Positions 53,085-61,868 of a DNA stretch of 64,000 bases are shown in pieces. Position 1 is the stretch's first letter. Every line of letters starts with the position of its first letter. The notes below the pieces were generated by a model. That model saw nothing but the letters and a program-made list of their open reading frames with translations. It was not told the origin of the DNA and did no database searches. Source of the DNA: a bacterium (GTDB lineage Bacteria; Armatimonadota; Abditibacteriia; Abditibacteriales; Abditibacteriaceae); the NCBI GenBank assembly GCA_004172935.1, contig SDZD01000003.1, positions 62,001 to 126,000 of the forward strand. Direction: 5' to 3'. The position numbers were made by a program, and so were the translations under genes.

Positions 53085-53614
53085 AGTTCGTCGAGACGCC
53101 GCTGAAAGGCGCGTTCGTTATCGACATCGAGCCGATTGAAGATGAGCGCGGTTTTTTTGCGCGCTCCTGGTGCCGCGAGCAGTGGGAACAGCATGGGCTG
53201 GACAGCCACTTGGAGCAGTGCAACATCTCGTTCAATCGGCATAAGAACACGTTGCGCGGAATGCACCTCCAGAGTGCGCCGCATGAAGAGATTAAGTTGG
53301 TGCGTTGTACGCGTGGCGCGATTTACGACGTGATCGTAGATTTGCGCCCCTCTTCGCCGACGTGGAAGCAGTGGTTCGCCGTTGAACTAAGCGCCGATAA
53401 CCACCGGATGCTTTACATTCCGGGGGGCTTGGCTCATGGCTTTCAGACTTTGGAGGACAACAGCGAAGTGTTCTATCAGATGTCGCAGGCGTACCATCCT
53501 GCCAGCGCGCGTAGTGTGCGCTGGGATGACCCGGCGTTTGGCATCGAATGGCCCGATGCGCAGGAGCGCATTATTTCGCGCGCCGACCGCGAAGTGGCCG
53601 ATTACACGCCATAA
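53081..53614 (+). CDS. rmlC: dTDP-4-dehydrorhamnose 3,5-epimerase (RmlC)
   Basis: 177 residues from a GTG that overlaps the previous stop (GTGA). Motifs: IEPIEDERGFFARSW, NISFNRHKNTLRGMHLQ (active-site His), HEEIKLVRCTRGAIYDVIVDLR, LYIPGGLAHGFQTLEDNSEVFYQMS and VRWDDPAFGIEW. Length is usual. It epimerises the 4-keto-6-deoxy sugar made by RmlB; with the C-methyltransferase upstream, it may work on a methylated intermediate. Confidence 0.95.
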   Translation: MKFVETPLKGAFVIDIEPIEDERGFFARSWCREQWEQHGLDSHLEQCNISFNRHKNTLRGMHLQSAPHEEIKLVRCTRGAIYDVIVDLRPSSPTWKQWFAVELSADNHRMLYIPGGLAHGFQTLEDNSEVFYQMSQAYHPASARSVRWDDPAFGIEWPDAQERIISRADREVADYTP

Positions 53615-53621
53615 GTTCGCT

Positions 53622-54569
53622 ATGCCCAAAGTTCTGCTCACTGGTGCGACCGGTTTTATTGGCCGGCATTGTTTGCCGCTGTTGTTGGCGTATGGATGGG
53701 AAGTTCATGCGCTGTCGTCGCGATCGCCGGAAAGCATGAATCAGTCGGAAAGCGGCGCTGTCTGGCATCAAGTCGATTTGTTCGATGCCGGACAGGTACA
53801 GGCTGTAATGGCCTCTGTGCAGCCGGAGGCACTGTTGCATCTGGCTTGGCATTCGACGGCGCCCGGTGGTTTTTGGAGTACGCCGCAAAACTTCCGTTGG
53901 GTGCAGGTTTCGCTGGAGTTGATGCAAGCGTTCGCCGAGCAGGGGGGCAAACGCGCGGTGCTGGCGGGAACATGCGCCGAATACGACTGGACTGCTGTGG
54001 GGACGAGCGATTTGTGCGAGGAATATGGGATGCCGCTTCGGCCCGCCACTTTATATGGGACCTGCAAACACGCGCTACATTTGATGGTGGAAGCGTGGGC
54101 GAAGCAAACGGGGATTAGTGCGGCGTGGGGGCGAGTGTTCTTTTTGTATGGCCCCCATGAGCATCCCGACCGGCTGGTCCCCGCCACGATTCGCGCACTA
54201 TTGAGCAACTCCCCAGCGCGCTGTTCTTCGGGAGTTCAGGTTCGCGATTTTATGGCGATTCAGGACGCGGCGGCAGCGTTCGTAGCGCTGTTGCAAAGCG
54301 AGGTGACGGGAGCGGTGAATATCGCTTCGGGGCAGGCTGTGGCAGTGAAAAAAGTGGCGAACTGCATTGGTGAACTTTTGCAGCGCAGTGAGTTGATTGA
54401 GTTGGGCGCATTGCCCACCAATGCCGATGAGCCACCGTTTTTAGTGGCCGATGTGAGGCGGTTGCGGGATGAAGTTGGCTGGGAGCCGCATTACGACCTA
54501 CAAAGCGGATTAGAAACGGCTATAGACTGGGGGCGAGCCGCGATAGCGCAAAACCGTAACGAGAGGTGA
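53622..54569 (+). CDS. NAD-dependent epimerase/dehydratase (extended SDR)
   Basis: 315 residues. VLLTGATGFIGRHCLPLLL (nucleotide binding), LHLAWHSTAPG, AGTCAEYDW and YGTCKHALH (Tyr-Lys pair), VFFLYGPHEHPDRL. It probably reduces or epimerises the 4-keto sugar to finish the deoxyhexose, taking the role of RmlD, which is not seen here. It starts 7 bases after rmlC. Confidence 0.92.
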   Translation: MPKVLLTGATGFIGRHCLPLLLAYGWEVHALSSRSPESMNQSESGAVWHQVDLFDAGQVQAVMASVQPEALLHLAWHSTAPGGFWSTPQNFRWVQVSLELMQAFAEQGGKRAVLAGTCAEYDWTAVGTSDLCEEYGMPLRPATLYGTCKHALHLMVEAWAKQTGISAAWGRVFFLYGPHEHPDRLVPATIRALLSNSPARCSSGVQVRDFMAIQDAAAAFVALLQSEVTGAVNIASGQAVAVKKVANCIGELLQRSELIELGALPTNADEPPFLVADVRRLRDEVGWEPHYDLQSGLETAIDWGRAAIAQNRNER

Positions 54570-54607
54570 ATGCCCTTCGTTCGCGTCTAACGTGATGTCG
54601 AATTGAA

Positions 54608-55528
54608 ATGTTTCGCCCTAAAAAAACGTCTCGGTGTCCGTACTGCAAACGAGAAGCGCCCCTGTTTTTCCAGACTACAGACCGCAATCGGCATTTGTCT
54701 GAGGACATTTTTTCCTATTATCGCTGTCGCTCGTGTCGACTCGTCTTCTTGACCCCCATTCCAGACGATCTCGCGAAATATTATCCGTCCGACTACTATC
54801 ACATTCCTCAATCCGTTGAAGAACTTGGAAGTCTCGTTGAGGCGCAGCGCTACAAACTCGACATCGTTCAGAAGTTCGTTAAATCTGGGCGGTTGTTAGA
54901 AATTGGGCCTGCCAGTGGCGACTTCGTTTACCACGCCAGTCAGGCAGGATTTGAAGTGGAAACCATCGAGATGGATGAGCGCTGTTGTGGATTCCTGCGC
55001 GATGTTGTGGGAGTCGGAGCTATTCATAGCGATGATGCAGTGGGGGCCATTGCTGAGATGGCCCCCGATGTTTCTTACGATGTGATTGCTTTGTGGCAAG
55101 TGATAGAACACTTGCCGGATTTCTGGAAGACAATAGAAGCTGCTACCAGCCGATTAGCAGAAGGCGGCATTCTGGTTCTAGCGGCTCCTAACCCCTCGTC
55201 GTTGCAATTCCGGCTTTTGAAAGGCTATTGGACGCATGTGGATGCTCCGCGTCATGTGTGTTTGATTCCCATTAAGCTTCTGACGCGCCATACCCGAAAA
55301 TTGGGCTTAAGGCCTGTCCTTGTGACGACTTCCGATGTCGGGAGTTTGGGCTGGAACGCTTTTGGATGGCGGTATAGTTTTGGCAGTTTTTCTCCGGCGG
55401 TTGGACGGGTGAGAGGGGCGTTGTTTCGCTTGGGGAGTGCCCTCACCTTTCTGCTACAAGGCGTCGAGCGCAAGGGGCTTCGAGGCAGCACTTACACCAT
55501 TGTATTGAAGAAAGGGCCTGCATCATGA
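54608..55528 (+). CDS. SAM-dependent methyltransferase with zinc-ribbon head
   Basis: 306 residues. CPYC...CRSC near the start forms a zinc ribbon, then a Rossmann methyltransferase: LLEIGPASGDFVYHASQAGFEVETIEMD, YDVIALWQVIEHLPDFWKTIE. Related enzymes methylate sugars or lipids in polysaccharide clusters. Its stop overlaps the next gene's ATG. Confidence 0.9.
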   Translation: MFRPKKTSRCPYCKREAPLFFQTTDRNRHLSEDIFSYYRCRSCRLVFLTPIPDDLAKYYPSDYYHIPQSVEELGSLVEAQRYKLDIVQKFVKSGRLLEIGPASGDFVYHASQAGFEVETIEMDERCCGFLRDVVGVGAIHSDDAVGAIAEMAPDVSYDVIALWQVIEHLPDFWKTIEAATSRLAEGGILVLAAPNPSSLQFRLLKGYWTHVDAPRHVCLIPIKLLTRHTRKLGLRPVLVTTSDVGSLGWNAFGWRYSFGSFSPAVGRVRGALFRLGSALTFLLQGVERKGLRGSTYTIVLKKGPAS

Positions 55529-56733
55529 AATTTTCAGTTCTGTTGCCGACGCGAAATCGTCTGAACTATTTGCGCTACGCGGTCGAGTCGGTGCGCCGAC
55601 AGGAGTACGAGGATTGGGAGATCGTTATCTCCGACAATTGCTCGGAAGACGATATTGCCGGATATGTAGCCGAACTCAAGGAGCCACGAATCCGTTATGT
55701 TCGGACGCAGGATTTTATTCCGGTCACGGAGAACTGGAATAATGCGTTGGAAAACAGCGAGGGCGATTACGTCATCATGTTGGGGGATGACGATGGTCTA
55801 GTGCCGGGATATTTCACGGCGATGAAGCGACTCATTGATGAATATGAGGCTCCAGATTTCATTTATACGGGCGCTTTGATGTTTTCCTATCCAGGTGTGA
55901 CTCCCGCCCATCCCGACGGCTATTTGATGCCCTATGGGTATGCGAACTTTTTGAATGACTCATCTGGCCCGTTGAAAAAGCCGATCTGGATCGAGAAGCA
56001 ACAGGCGCTTGAGTTGGTGGAGGAATCGATGGATTTTCGAGCGCAGTACGGCTACAACATGCAGTTCGCCCTGATCAGTCGAAAGTTCGTTCAATCGCTG
56101 AGCGATAAAGGCCCGTTCTTCCAATCGCCATTTCCTGATTACTATGCGATGAACGTGATGTTCCTGAAGGCGAAGCGCATTCTGGCTGATGCGCGGCCTA
56201 TGGTGATGATTGGCGTGACGCCGAAATCGTACGGGTTTTACTTCCTCAATGGGCGTGAGAAGGAGGGAGTCAGTTTCTTGAAGGGTGAATCGTCCAAAAA
56301 GATAGCGCAGCGGCTGAAGAGGTTTCAACTACCAGGAACTCACATCAATAACGGCTGGTTGGCTGCTGTTGAGACAATCCGTTTCAATTACCCGGAATTT
56401 GGCTTGAAGGTGGGTTACTGGCGTTATCGTATGTCACAGACGCTGCATGTGTATCACGGGTATCGCACCCATAATACGGTTTCTTACTGCGAGTACAGAG
56501 AGTTGATGCGGAAATTGCGGTTGGACGAAAAAATTCAATATGGCTTTTGCTTCGCTTTGTTGGTAGGGCTAAAAAAGCTGCTCCCCGCTCGCTGGCACGC
56601 GACTACTGTCAACCGATTACGAGAAAAATGGCTGGAGCAGTTTCCGGCTGGCAGCAAATGGGCGCCGGAATTGACTGTCGGGCGCTATCAGAACATGTTG
56701 GAAGTGTTCGAGGATTTGCCAGCACAGACTTGA
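55525..56733 (+). CDS. Glycosyltransferase family 2
   Basis: 402 residues. GT-A fold start FSVLLPTRNRLNYLRYAVESVRRQEYEDWEIVISDNCSEDD; the metal motif is in MLGDDDGL. The long C-terminal extension (200-402) is specific to this subgroup. It starts in an ATGA overlap with the methyltransferase gene. It adds a sugar during surface-glycan assembly; sugar donor unknown. Confidence 0.92.
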   Translation: MKFSVLLPTRNRLNYLRYAVESVRRQEYEDWEIVISDNCSEDDIAGYVAELKEPRIRYVRTQDFIPVTENWNNALENSEGDYVIMLGDDDGLVPGYFTAMKRLIDEYEAPDFIYTGALMFSYPGVTPAHPDGYLMPYGYANFLNDSSGPLKKPIWIEKQQALELVEESMDFRAQYGYNMQFALISRKFVQSLSDKGPFFQSPFPDYYAMNVMFLKAKRILADARPMVMIGVTPKSYGFYFLNGREKEGVSFLKGESSKKIAQRLKRFQLPGTHINNGWLAAVETIRFNYPEFGLKVGYWRYRMSQTLHVYHGYRTHNTVSYCEYRELMRKLRLDEKIQYGFCFALLVGLKKLLPARWHATTVNRLREKWLEQFPAGSKWAPELTVGRYQNMLEVFEDLPAQT

Positions 56734-56750
56734 GAGAAATGTGGTGCGCA

Positions 56751-56788
56751 GGGTTATTGGAGATTGGCAAGATAACCTCCAATAACCC
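56751..56788. repeat. 12-bp inverted repeat inside the glycan operon
   Basis: GGGTTATTGGAG (56751-56762) and CTCCAATAACCC (56777-56788) are perfectly complementary around a 14-base loop. A competing pairing GGTTAT/ATAACC (inside 56752-56777) is also possible. There is no T-run, so it is not a normal terminator; it may cap or process the mRNA. Confidence 0.65.
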
Positions 56789-56793
56789 GCTGA

Positions 56794-57669
56794 ATGAATT
56801 TGGGGACGGCGTTGTTTATGGAATCTATTGGGGTGTGCCATCTGGTCAGGGAAGTTAATGGGACTGAGCCAGTTAAAAAATTTATCGAGTCGTATGTGAG
56901 CAACCCCTGTGGTGTTGAGCATGAACTTGTCGTTGTCTTTAAAGGGTTCGCGAATGAGGTGATTCCGGCAGAATATAGAGAGATTCTAGAGCCTGTGGAG
57001 TACCGCCCGATTTTCTTGTCCGATCGGGGGTTCGACATCGGTTCGTATTTCGAGGCCAGTGAGAGGATGGAGCATCAATTCGTCTGCTTCCTGAACTCGT
57101 TTAGCCTGATTTTGAGTGAGGGTTGGTTGGAGAAACTGCATCAGAACATGCTCAAACCACAGGCCGGACTCGTGGGGGCGACGGCCTCCTATGAGAGCCA
57201 TTATGCCAATTTCTTGAGTCATATCGAAAAGGCGAAGAATGTGCGCTCGTCGAATCCTTTGCGGCGTTGGGTGGGAGACTATCGACGGCAACAAACTTTG
57301 CGCGGCATTGAGCAACACTTCGCACCTTTTCCCAATTACCATATTCGTACCAATGCCTTTATGCTTTCGCGGACTACGATGCTTTCCTTAAAGCGAGGCG
57401 AATTCAACGAGAAGATAGATGCGGAGAGGTTTGAGAGCGGTAAGAATGGGCTGACGCGGCAGATATATGAGCAGGGACTTGAGGCTTTGGTGGTAGGGCG
57501 CGATGGCAACGGGTATAAGAAGGGAGATTGGCCTGTGAGTCGTACTTTTCGGAGCGGGTCTCAGGAGAATTTGCTGGTTGGCGACAATCGCACGCAACAT
57601 TACTTGGAGGCAACGGATATGGAGAGGCAACAGATGAGAGAGCAGACGTGGGGGAAATCAAAATCGTGA
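56794..57669 (+). CDS. Putative glycosyltransferase (rhamnan-type, DIGSY motif)
   Basis: 291 residues from ATG 56794; ATG 56818 (MESIGVCHLVR) is equally plausible. Motifs VVVFKGFANEVIP, LSDRGFDIGSYFEASERM, FLNSFSLIL and LVGATASYESH resemble proteins found with RgpF-like rhamnan glycosyltransferases in O-antigen clusters. Its stop overlaps the GTG of the next gene (GTGA). Confidence 0.75.
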   Translation: MNLGTALFMESIGVCHLVREVNGTEPVKKFIESYVSNPCGVEHELVVVFKGFANEVIPAEYREILEPVEYRPIFLSDRGFDIGSYFEASERMEHQFVCFLNSFSLILSEGWLEKLHQNMLKPQAGLVGATASYESHYANFLSHIEKAKNVRSSNPLRRWVGDYRRQQTLRGIEQHFAPFPNYHIRTNAFMLSRTTMLSLKRGEFNEKIDAERFESGKNGLTRQIYEQGLEALVVGRDGNGYKKGDWPVSRTFRSGSQENLLVGDNRTQHYLEATDMERQQMREQTWGKSKS

Positions 57670-58685
57670 GCAAGCCGCTTTTTACAATCGTGCTTCCGGT
57701 GCGCAATGGCGGGAGTCAGCTTAAGGATTGCGTGAATAGCGTGCTGGCGCAAACGTTAGGAAACTTTGAACTCGCTGTTTTGGAAAATTGTAGCAGCGAT
57801 GGAAGCCGGGAGTGGTTGGATGAGGTGCGCGACCCGCGTGTGCGTGTCTATGCGGCCTCCGAGCCGCTGTCGATGAGAGATAACTGGGCGCGCTCAGTTG
57901 GCGTCCCCAAGAACGAGTTCGTGACCTTTATGGGGCATGACGATATGCTCGACCCCAATTATTTGGAAACGATGAGAGCTTTGATTGCCGCGAATCCCGG
58001 TGCGGGTTTGTATCATGCGCACTTTCGGTTCATCGACGATGCTGGGCAAACGATGCGTTCGTGCCGCCCAATGCCCGCGCATGAAACTGCGGCCCAATTT
58101 TGCAAGGCATTCTTGCAGTTCGAGCGAGATGCCAATGGCACTGGCTATGTTGTGCGTTCGAGCGAATTTGATCGGGTTGGCGGTTTTCCGCCCTTTCACA
58201 ACATGCTTTATGCCGACCATGCTCTGTGGTTGAAACTAGTCGGCGACTCGTTTGTGGTGACGGCACCGGAGGAGTGCTTTTCGTATCGCCTTCATGCGGC
58301 CAGCACTTCGGCATCGGCACAGTGGCGCGACCACTTGAAGGCCATAGAGGAGTTCATTCCGTTTATGAAACAGGCTGGGCCGTGGGGGACCGAGGTGACT
58401 AAGGTTCTCGACGGCTATGCGCCCGGTTACTTTCTGACGCTGTGCAAGAACTGGTATTCGAATGCGCTTGTGGTAGCGACCAAGCATAATCGCCGCGTTG
58501 AGCCGGGTGTGGTTGCAGAGTTCGTGGCGGCTTTGCGGCCAATTGCGCCCAACGAGGCGGCGCAGTTCAGGAATTTGAAAAGCGTGCGTGTGTACGAGTT
58601 GATTAATTCGAACCCGATAACGCGAAGGGCCTACAATCTGTATATTTTGCTGCGCTATGGAAAGGGTGAATTGCCTTCTGGTTGA
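57666..58685 (+). CDS. Glycosyltransferase family 2
   Basis: 339 residues from a GTG at 57666 that overlaps the preceding stop. PLFTIVLPVRNGGSQLKDCVNSVLAQTLGNFELAVLENCSSDGS opens the GT-A fold; FMGHDDMLDPNYL carries the metal motif. It is the second GT2 enzyme of the cluster. Confidence 0.92.
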   Translation: MSKPLFTIVLPVRNGGSQLKDCVNSVLAQTLGNFELAVLENCSSDGSREWLDEVRDPRVRVYAASEPLSMRDNWARSVGVPKNEFVTFMGHDDMLDPNYLETMRALIAANPGAGLYHAHFRFIDDAGQTMRSCRPMPAHETAAQFCKAFLQFERDANGTGYVVRSSEFDRVGGFPPFHNMLYADHALWLKLVGDSFVVTAPEECFSYRLHAASTSASAQWRDHLKAIEEFIPFMKQAGPWGTEVTKVLDGYAPGYFLTLCKNWYSNALVVATKHNRRVEPGVVAEFVAALRPIAPNEAAQFRNLKSVRVYELINSNPITRRAYNLYILLRYGKGELPSG

Positions 58686-58706
58686 GGAAGTGCTGGCTGT
58701 TGAATC

Positions 58707-59648
58707 ATGAAAATTTCTGTTGTCATCCCCACCTACAACCGTAGCACGAAAATTAAGCCGACTGTCGATTCGGTTCTTGGGCAAAGGCTTGCTGCGGACA
58801 GCTTTGAAATCATCATTGTAAACGATGGCTCGACGGATGATACGGAGTCGGTTTTACAGCAGTTGTATGGGGACGATGCGCGCGTTCGTTTATTTTCGCT
58901 GCCCAATGGGGGAGTGGCGAAAGCGCGTAATTTTGGGCTAAGAGAAGCGCAGGGCGAATTTATCGCATTTTTAGATCACGACGATATTTGGTTGCCAGAA
59001 AAACTGGAAAGGCAGGTCGCTTTGTTGGAGCGGGCACCAGAGGTTGGGGTGGTTTACAGTGGGTGGCAGGATGTCGATGAGATGGGCAAGCCTCTGGCTG
59101 AGGATGATTTGCGCCGATTGAAACCTAAGTTCGGTTTTCCGACTGGGCGTGTGTTCGATATTTTAGTGAGGGGCAACTTCATTGTGTCGGCCAGCGTGCC
59201 GCTTATTCGGACTCAGCTTTTGCGGGACATTGGTGGGTTCGACCCGGCGACTCAGCCGTGCGATGATTGGGATGTCTGGCTGCGTCTGGCTCGGCGCTGT
59301 GAGTTTGCGCGTGTGGAAGAAAACCTCGTGTGTTATGTCCATCATAATGAGCAGCAGTCGGCGAATGTTAATCGGATGTGGCGAGCCGAAGGGCGGGCAC
59401 TTAATAAACATCGTCGTGCTGTGTGGAGGCAACCGAAGACCTTATGGCGTATCCTAGCCCATACTATTTTTTTGCGGACGCTTGATCCCTGGTATCATGC
59501 GGCGCGTGCTGCTGTTGGACAGGGTGATTGGGGGCAAGTACGAAAGCAACTCATCCTGTGTTTCCTCTATCGTCCGATGATGATTGGGGTGCCGCAGTGG
59601 CTTTATGTGCTGAAGCGTTTCGTTACACGCGATGCACGGCCTTTTTAA
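58707..59648 (+). CDS. Glycosyltransferase family 2
   Basis: 313 residues. KISVVIPTYNRSTKIKPTVDSVLGQ and IIVNDGSTDDTESVL, metal motif FLDHDDIWLPEKLE. The acceptor half has GGFDPATQPCDDWDVWLRLARRC. It is a close paralogue of the 59749 product, including the C-terminal helix with PQW. Confidence 0.94.
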   Translation: MKISVVIPTYNRSTKIKPTVDSVLGQRLAADSFEIIIVNDGSTDDTESVLQQLYGDDARVRLFSLPNGGVAKARNFGLREAQGEFIAFLDHDDIWLPEKLERQVALLERAPEVGVVYSGWQDVDEMGKPLAEDDLRRLKPKFGFPTGRVFDILVRGNFIVSASVPLIRTQLLRDIGGFDPATQPCDDWDVWLRLARRCEFARVEENLVCYVHHNEQQSANVNRMWRAEGRALNKHRRAVWRQPKTLWRILAHTIFLRTLDPWYHAARAAVGQGDWGQVRKQLILCFLYRPMMIGVPQWLYVLKRFVTRDARPF

Positions 59649-59748
59649 TTTGTGAACAATGAAGTCGATTCTGGCGCCCAGTACCACACTGCTTTTTCCT
59701 ATGAATATGCCGCAGGGCATAGGACTTGGTGATTAAGGCGGACTTGCA

Positions 59749-60621
59749 ATGACCATTTCCGTTGTTATCCCTGTTTATAATCGCGGTGAGGCTATTGCCT
59801 CCACTCTCGACTCTGTGTTGAACCAGACGTGGGAAGCTTTTGAAATTATCGTCGTGGACGATGGCTCTACTGACGGCAGTGCCGATTGGATTGAGGCGAA
59901 TTATGGCGACTCGGTTCGGGTCATTCGCCAGAAGAATGGCGGCGTGGCGCGCGCGCGCAATCGCGGATGGCGCGAGGCCGGGGGCGAGTGGATCGCCTTT
60001 CTGGACCACGACGACGAGTTTCGCGAGGACAAACTCGAAGTTTTGAAGCCCTTCATCGAAGGCGAGGCTGGTGTCGTCATGTCGCGCTGGCGCGAGATGG
60101 TGAACGGGAAAATCGTGCGCGTTAGCCCCGTCATACATCCGCGTAACGCTTTCGGCTGGTTGTTTGGCTGGAGCAACCCGATTGTTTCGATGAGTGTGCC
60201 GTTGGTACGGCGCTCGGAGTTGGAGCGCGTGGGCGGCTTCAATCCGCGCACTGTGCCCGCCGACGATTGGGATTTGTGGTTACGGTTAGCGCAGGTAACT
60301 ACGTTCGTGTTTTGCGACGACCCGACGACCAACTACAACCTGCACGATAACCAGCAGCGATTGGACGAGGCGCGTATGTTCCGCGCGGTGCGGCGCACGC
60401 TGGCCAAGTATCCGCTCGAATTGGCGCGCCGCCCGTTGCTGTTGTGGTGGCTGGTGTGGAGTGGGGCTTTTCGGGTTTCGATTCCGGCGTATCAAGCCTT
60501 TTCGCGCGGGGATTGTGGAGCAATTCGCAAAGCGCTGCGCGCCCATCCTCTTTCTCTATTTGCGCCGCAGTGGGTGGCGTTGTTGGCTAAATGGGCTAAA
60601 GGGAGAATTATTCAACGGTGA
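59749..60621 (+). CDS. Glycosyltransferase family 2 (paralogue of the previous gene)
   Basis: 290 residues. TISVVIPVYNRGEAIASTLDSVLNQ, IIVVDDGSTDGSADWIE, FLDHDDEFREDKLE, GGFNPRTVPADDWDLWLRLAQ. The layout and motifs match the previous protein, so the pair probably arose by duplication. Its stop overlaps the next gene's GTG. Confidence 0.94.
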   Translation: MTISVVIPVYNRGEAIASTLDSVLNQTWEAFEIIVVDDGSTDGSADWIEANYGDSVRVIRQKNGGVARARNRGWREAGGEWIAFLDHDDEFREDKLEVLKPFIEGEAGVVMSRWREMVNGKIVRVSPVIHPRNAFGWLFGWSNPIVSMSVPLVRRSELERVGGFNPRTVPADDWDLWLRLAQVTTFVFCDDPTTNYNLHDNQQRLDEARMFRAVRRTLAKYPLELARRPLLLWWLVWSGAFRVSIPAYQAFSRGDCGAIRKALRAHPLSLFAPQWVALLAKWAKGRIIQR

Positions 60622-61835
60622 ACATTCTTTTCGTCGCGCACGCTGCCTCACGGGGAGGGGCGGCGGGCGTCCTGCTTGAACTGATGCGCTTTGTTGCGCG
60701 CGAGACTGCACATTCCAGCACAATTTTGACGGTGCGCGGTGGCCCGCTCGAACCACAGTTCGCGCGCATCGCGAAGCCGTTCGCGGGGGCGAGGTCGTTC
60801 CGATTGGCGGCGCAACTAGCAGGGGCCAAGCGACGACTGAGCGAAATGGAGTTGCCGCGCCAACAGAGCTTTGAGCGACTGTTGGCCGGGGCAATTCGGG
60901 TGAACGCGCGCAGAGCGCGGCGAGTTGCACGTGGGCAGAAGCATTTCGATGTGGTTTATGCCAACTCGGCGGCATCGGGCGAGGCGGTGCGGTTGCTGGA
61001 ATCGGTACTGTGGTGCGGTGCGAAACTGGTGGTTCACGTTCACGAGATGGCGTTCGCGCTCTCGCAGAACGAGCCTGGCTGGAGCTTTTTAAGAGCGCGT
61101 GGGGATTTGTTCATCGCAGCTTCGGGGGCGGTGCGCGATGAACTGGTGAATAATCAGGGCATCGAGGCAAAGCGTGTGGTGGTGGTGGCCGAGTGGCTGA
61201 ACTTCGAGGAACTGCAGACTGATAAGGATGAAGCGCGTGAAGCGCTGCGGAAGCGCATCGGGGCGCCGGATGAGGCAGTTCTTATCGGCGGATGCGGTAC
61301 TATCGAGCCGCGTAAAGGCACGGATTGGTGGGTTCAGAGCGCGTTTTATGCGTTGGGGACGGAGCCAAACGCGCGCAAAGTTCCTAAACCGCTTTATTTC
61401 GTGTGGTTAGGTGGGGGAGATAACGCTTTCGCGCGCTCGGTTAAGCGCGATGCACGTGGATACGGCATCGAAGAGCGAGTGCATTTTCTGCCCGCTTCGG
61501 GAGAGCCGAAGCAGTTTTTCGCGGGGCTGGATGCTTTTTGTGTGGCCTCGCGCGAAGACCCTTTTCCGCTGGTAGCGGTTGAGGCGGCGGCTCAGGGGGT
61601 GCCCCTCGCGTGTTTTGAAGGGGCAGGCGGAGCCAGTGAACTGGTCGGTGATAATGGCGGAGTGGTGGCGCCGTGGGGCGATTGTGCCAGCATGGGGCGG
61701 TCGCTCGCTTCGCTGGGACGCGATGCCGATTTTCGCGTGCAATTGGGGCGCAACGTTTTTAAACGCGCGCAGGGAATGTGCGATGCGAACACCAATTGCG
61801 CGCGCGTGCTGGCTCTGATGGAAGGCTTGGTGTGA
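60618..61835 (+). CDS. Glycosyltransferase family 4 (GT-B)
   Basis: 405 residues from a GTG at 60618 overlapping the previous stop. N-terminal NILFVAHAASRGGAAGVLLELMRF; C-terminal Rossmann GGCGTIEPRKGTDWWVQSA, FVWLGGGDNAF, VHFLPASGEPKQFFAGLDAFCVASREDPFPLVAVEAAAQGVPL (the E-x7-E region of GT4). It likely ends the surface-glycan operon. Confidence 0.93.
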   Translation: MNILFVAHAASRGGAAGVLLELMRFVARETAHSSTILTVRGGPLEPQFARIAKPFAGARSFRLAAQLAGAKRRLSEMELPRQQSFERLLAGAIRVNARRARRVARGQKHFDVVYANSAASGEAVRLLESVLWCGAKLVVHVHEMAFALSQNEPGWSFLRARGDLFIAASGAVRDELVNNQGIEAKRVVVVAEWLNFEELQTDKDEAREALRKRIGAPDEAVLIGGCGTIEPRKGTDWWVQSAFYALGTEPNARKVPKPLYFVWLGGGDNAFARSVKRDARGYGIEERVHFLPASGEPKQFFAGLDAFCVASREDPFPLVAVEAAAQGVPLACFEGAGGASELVGDNGGVVAPWGDCASMGRSLASLGRDADFRVQLGRNVFKRAQGMCDANTNCARVLALMEGLV

Positions 61836-61868
61836 GACACCTTGAAGCGGATTCCGTTGTAATTGGTT

